Both the position numbers and the translations under genes were made by a program. Shown one piece after another: positions 63,201 to 64,000 of a DNA stretch of 64,000 nucleotides. The first letter of the stretch is position 1; every line of letters starts with the position of its first letter. The notes under the pieces are model-generated. The model worked only from the letters and a program-made list of their open reading frames with translations. It was not told the DNA's origin and did no database searches. Source of the stretch: Ochotona curzoniae (lineage: Eukaryota; Chordata; Mammalia; Lagomorpha; Ochotonidae); contig NW_024465434.1 in the NCBI RefSeq assembly GCF_017591425.1, forward strand, positions 372,001-436,000, in the 5' to 3' direction.

Positions 63201-63539
63201 CGGTCTCAAGGGAACATGTACAAAATCATTTTTTAAAAGGAGTTCTTGGGAGCCTAGGTTTGGCCACTTTGTATTACACGAGGCTTCAAGTGCTCTTTTC
63301 TAGGACAGCAGGACAGAACAGCTGAGGACCAGCTGTACTATTAGTGACCTAGATCTCAAGAGGACCGTAAATGTCCATGTGGCTTCCAGAGGAGTTAGCA
63401 CTTGGCTCCAACTATGGCTTCCATCCTATGGCAGAAAAATGTACAACACACCAGAAGGCATCATTTATGGGACCTGAACCCAGCTGTGGCACTAGCATGG
63501 TTTACGGCTTTCTCACTTGTAAAATGAGAATATGGGGGG

Positions 63540-63862
63540 ATCGACATGGTGGTACGGCAGATTAAGACAATGCCTTAGATGTCCACCTACCACATCAGAG
63601 GGTCTGGTTCAAGTTCTAGCTACTCTGCTTCCCAACCAGCTTTCTGCTAAGGCTCCTGAAAGGCAGCAGGAGTTGGCTCAAGTGCATGGGTCCCTAACAC
63701 CCTGGTGGGAGACTTGAATGGAATTCTTCACTTATGTCTTTGGCTTGATCCAGTCTTGGCTGTTGTGGGCACTTGGATAGTGAACCAAAGATGAAAGACC
63801 ACTCTTTAAAGGTCTCTCCCTATTTTTGTGTCGCTTTGCCTTTCAAATAAACAAATAGAACA
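63540..63862 (+). repeat. CSINE copy, plus orientation
   Basis: TCGACATGGTGGTACGGCAG, CAAGTGCATGGGTCCCTAAC and a tail CGCTTTGCCTTTCAAATAAA. Confidence 0.9.
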
Positions 63863-64000
63863 TTTTAAAAAATCAGAGGTCCGTCTGGGAACATTCAGTG
63901 TCCTTCAAAATTTCTTCCAGGTCTGATTTGTGTGATTCTGTAACTGTTCTACTCAGAATGATGCCATATATCATGGTAGAACAACTTTGCACTACTGATA

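Larger units (their letters stand above)
20069..64000 (-). other. COLEC12: Large 5' intron of COLEC12 (runs off the window)
   Basis: I infer that all 44 kb is a single intron. The transmembrane exon at its left edge needs an upstream exon encoding the N-terminal cytoplasmic tail, and I could not find that short exon on the minus strand here. Long 5' introns are known for human COLEC12. No CpG island, promoter-like region or second gene is visible. Scattered short open frames on both strands lack recognisable domains. Named repeats are listed separately. Confidence 0.7.

Overview
This is eukaryotic, mammalian genomic DNA and almost entirely intron. The many copies of a tRNA-derived SINE of the rabbit/pika C-repeat type (CSINE) identify a lagomorph. 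Typical internal phrases are CCATATGGG, GGGTCTCCCA and a 3' end like TCTGCCTTTCAAATAAA. Pika (Ochotona) seems more likely than rabbit from the SINE 3' ends, but I cannot settle that by eye.

One gene is recognisable: COLEC12 (collectin-12, also CL-P1 or SRCL), a type II membrane scavenger receptor and C-type lectin, on the minus strand. Six coding exons are present. In transcript order they are: the membrane-spanning exon (20068-19946); a short stalk exon (12489-12391); the large coiled-coil exon (11669-10623); one exon holding the whole collagen-like domain and linker (3712-3224); and two exons for the first two thirds of the C-type lectin domain (2431-2295 and 1149-1040). All have canonical AG/GT borders, compatible phases and no stops, so the gene looks intact. 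The start codon exon(s), promoter and 5'UTR lie beyond 64000. The last lectin exon(s), carrying the calcium and sugar site, the stop codon and the 3'UTR, lie before position 1.

Positions 20069-64000 (44 kb) read as one large 5' intron. I found no second gene, CpG island, RNA gene or CRISPR array. The introns hold about 25 CSINE copies in both orientations, L1 fragments (two related 3'UTR copies near 20.3-20.95 kb, a 3' end at 49.95-50.74 kb, a reverse-transcriptase scrap at 43.09 kb), old MIR and L2 pieces, a MER5-like DNA transposon, and several relics of one mariner family. The mariner relics include a nearly full-length dead copy on the minus strand (56.9-58.4 kb) with a SINE inserted in it. 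Other features are microsatellites, a 200-base polypurine tract (16.1-16.3 kb) and a degenerate GC-rich tandem array of about 1.4 kb (27.33-28.79 kb) that may be an L1 5' promoter region or an orphan minisatellite.

I saw no convincing undescribed system. The most interesting items are the tandem array, the 190-base monomer-like repeat at the left edge and the layered mariner/SINE insertions. Repeat names come from remembered consensus patterns, not a database search, and repeat edges are accurate to roughly 10-30 bases unless stated.
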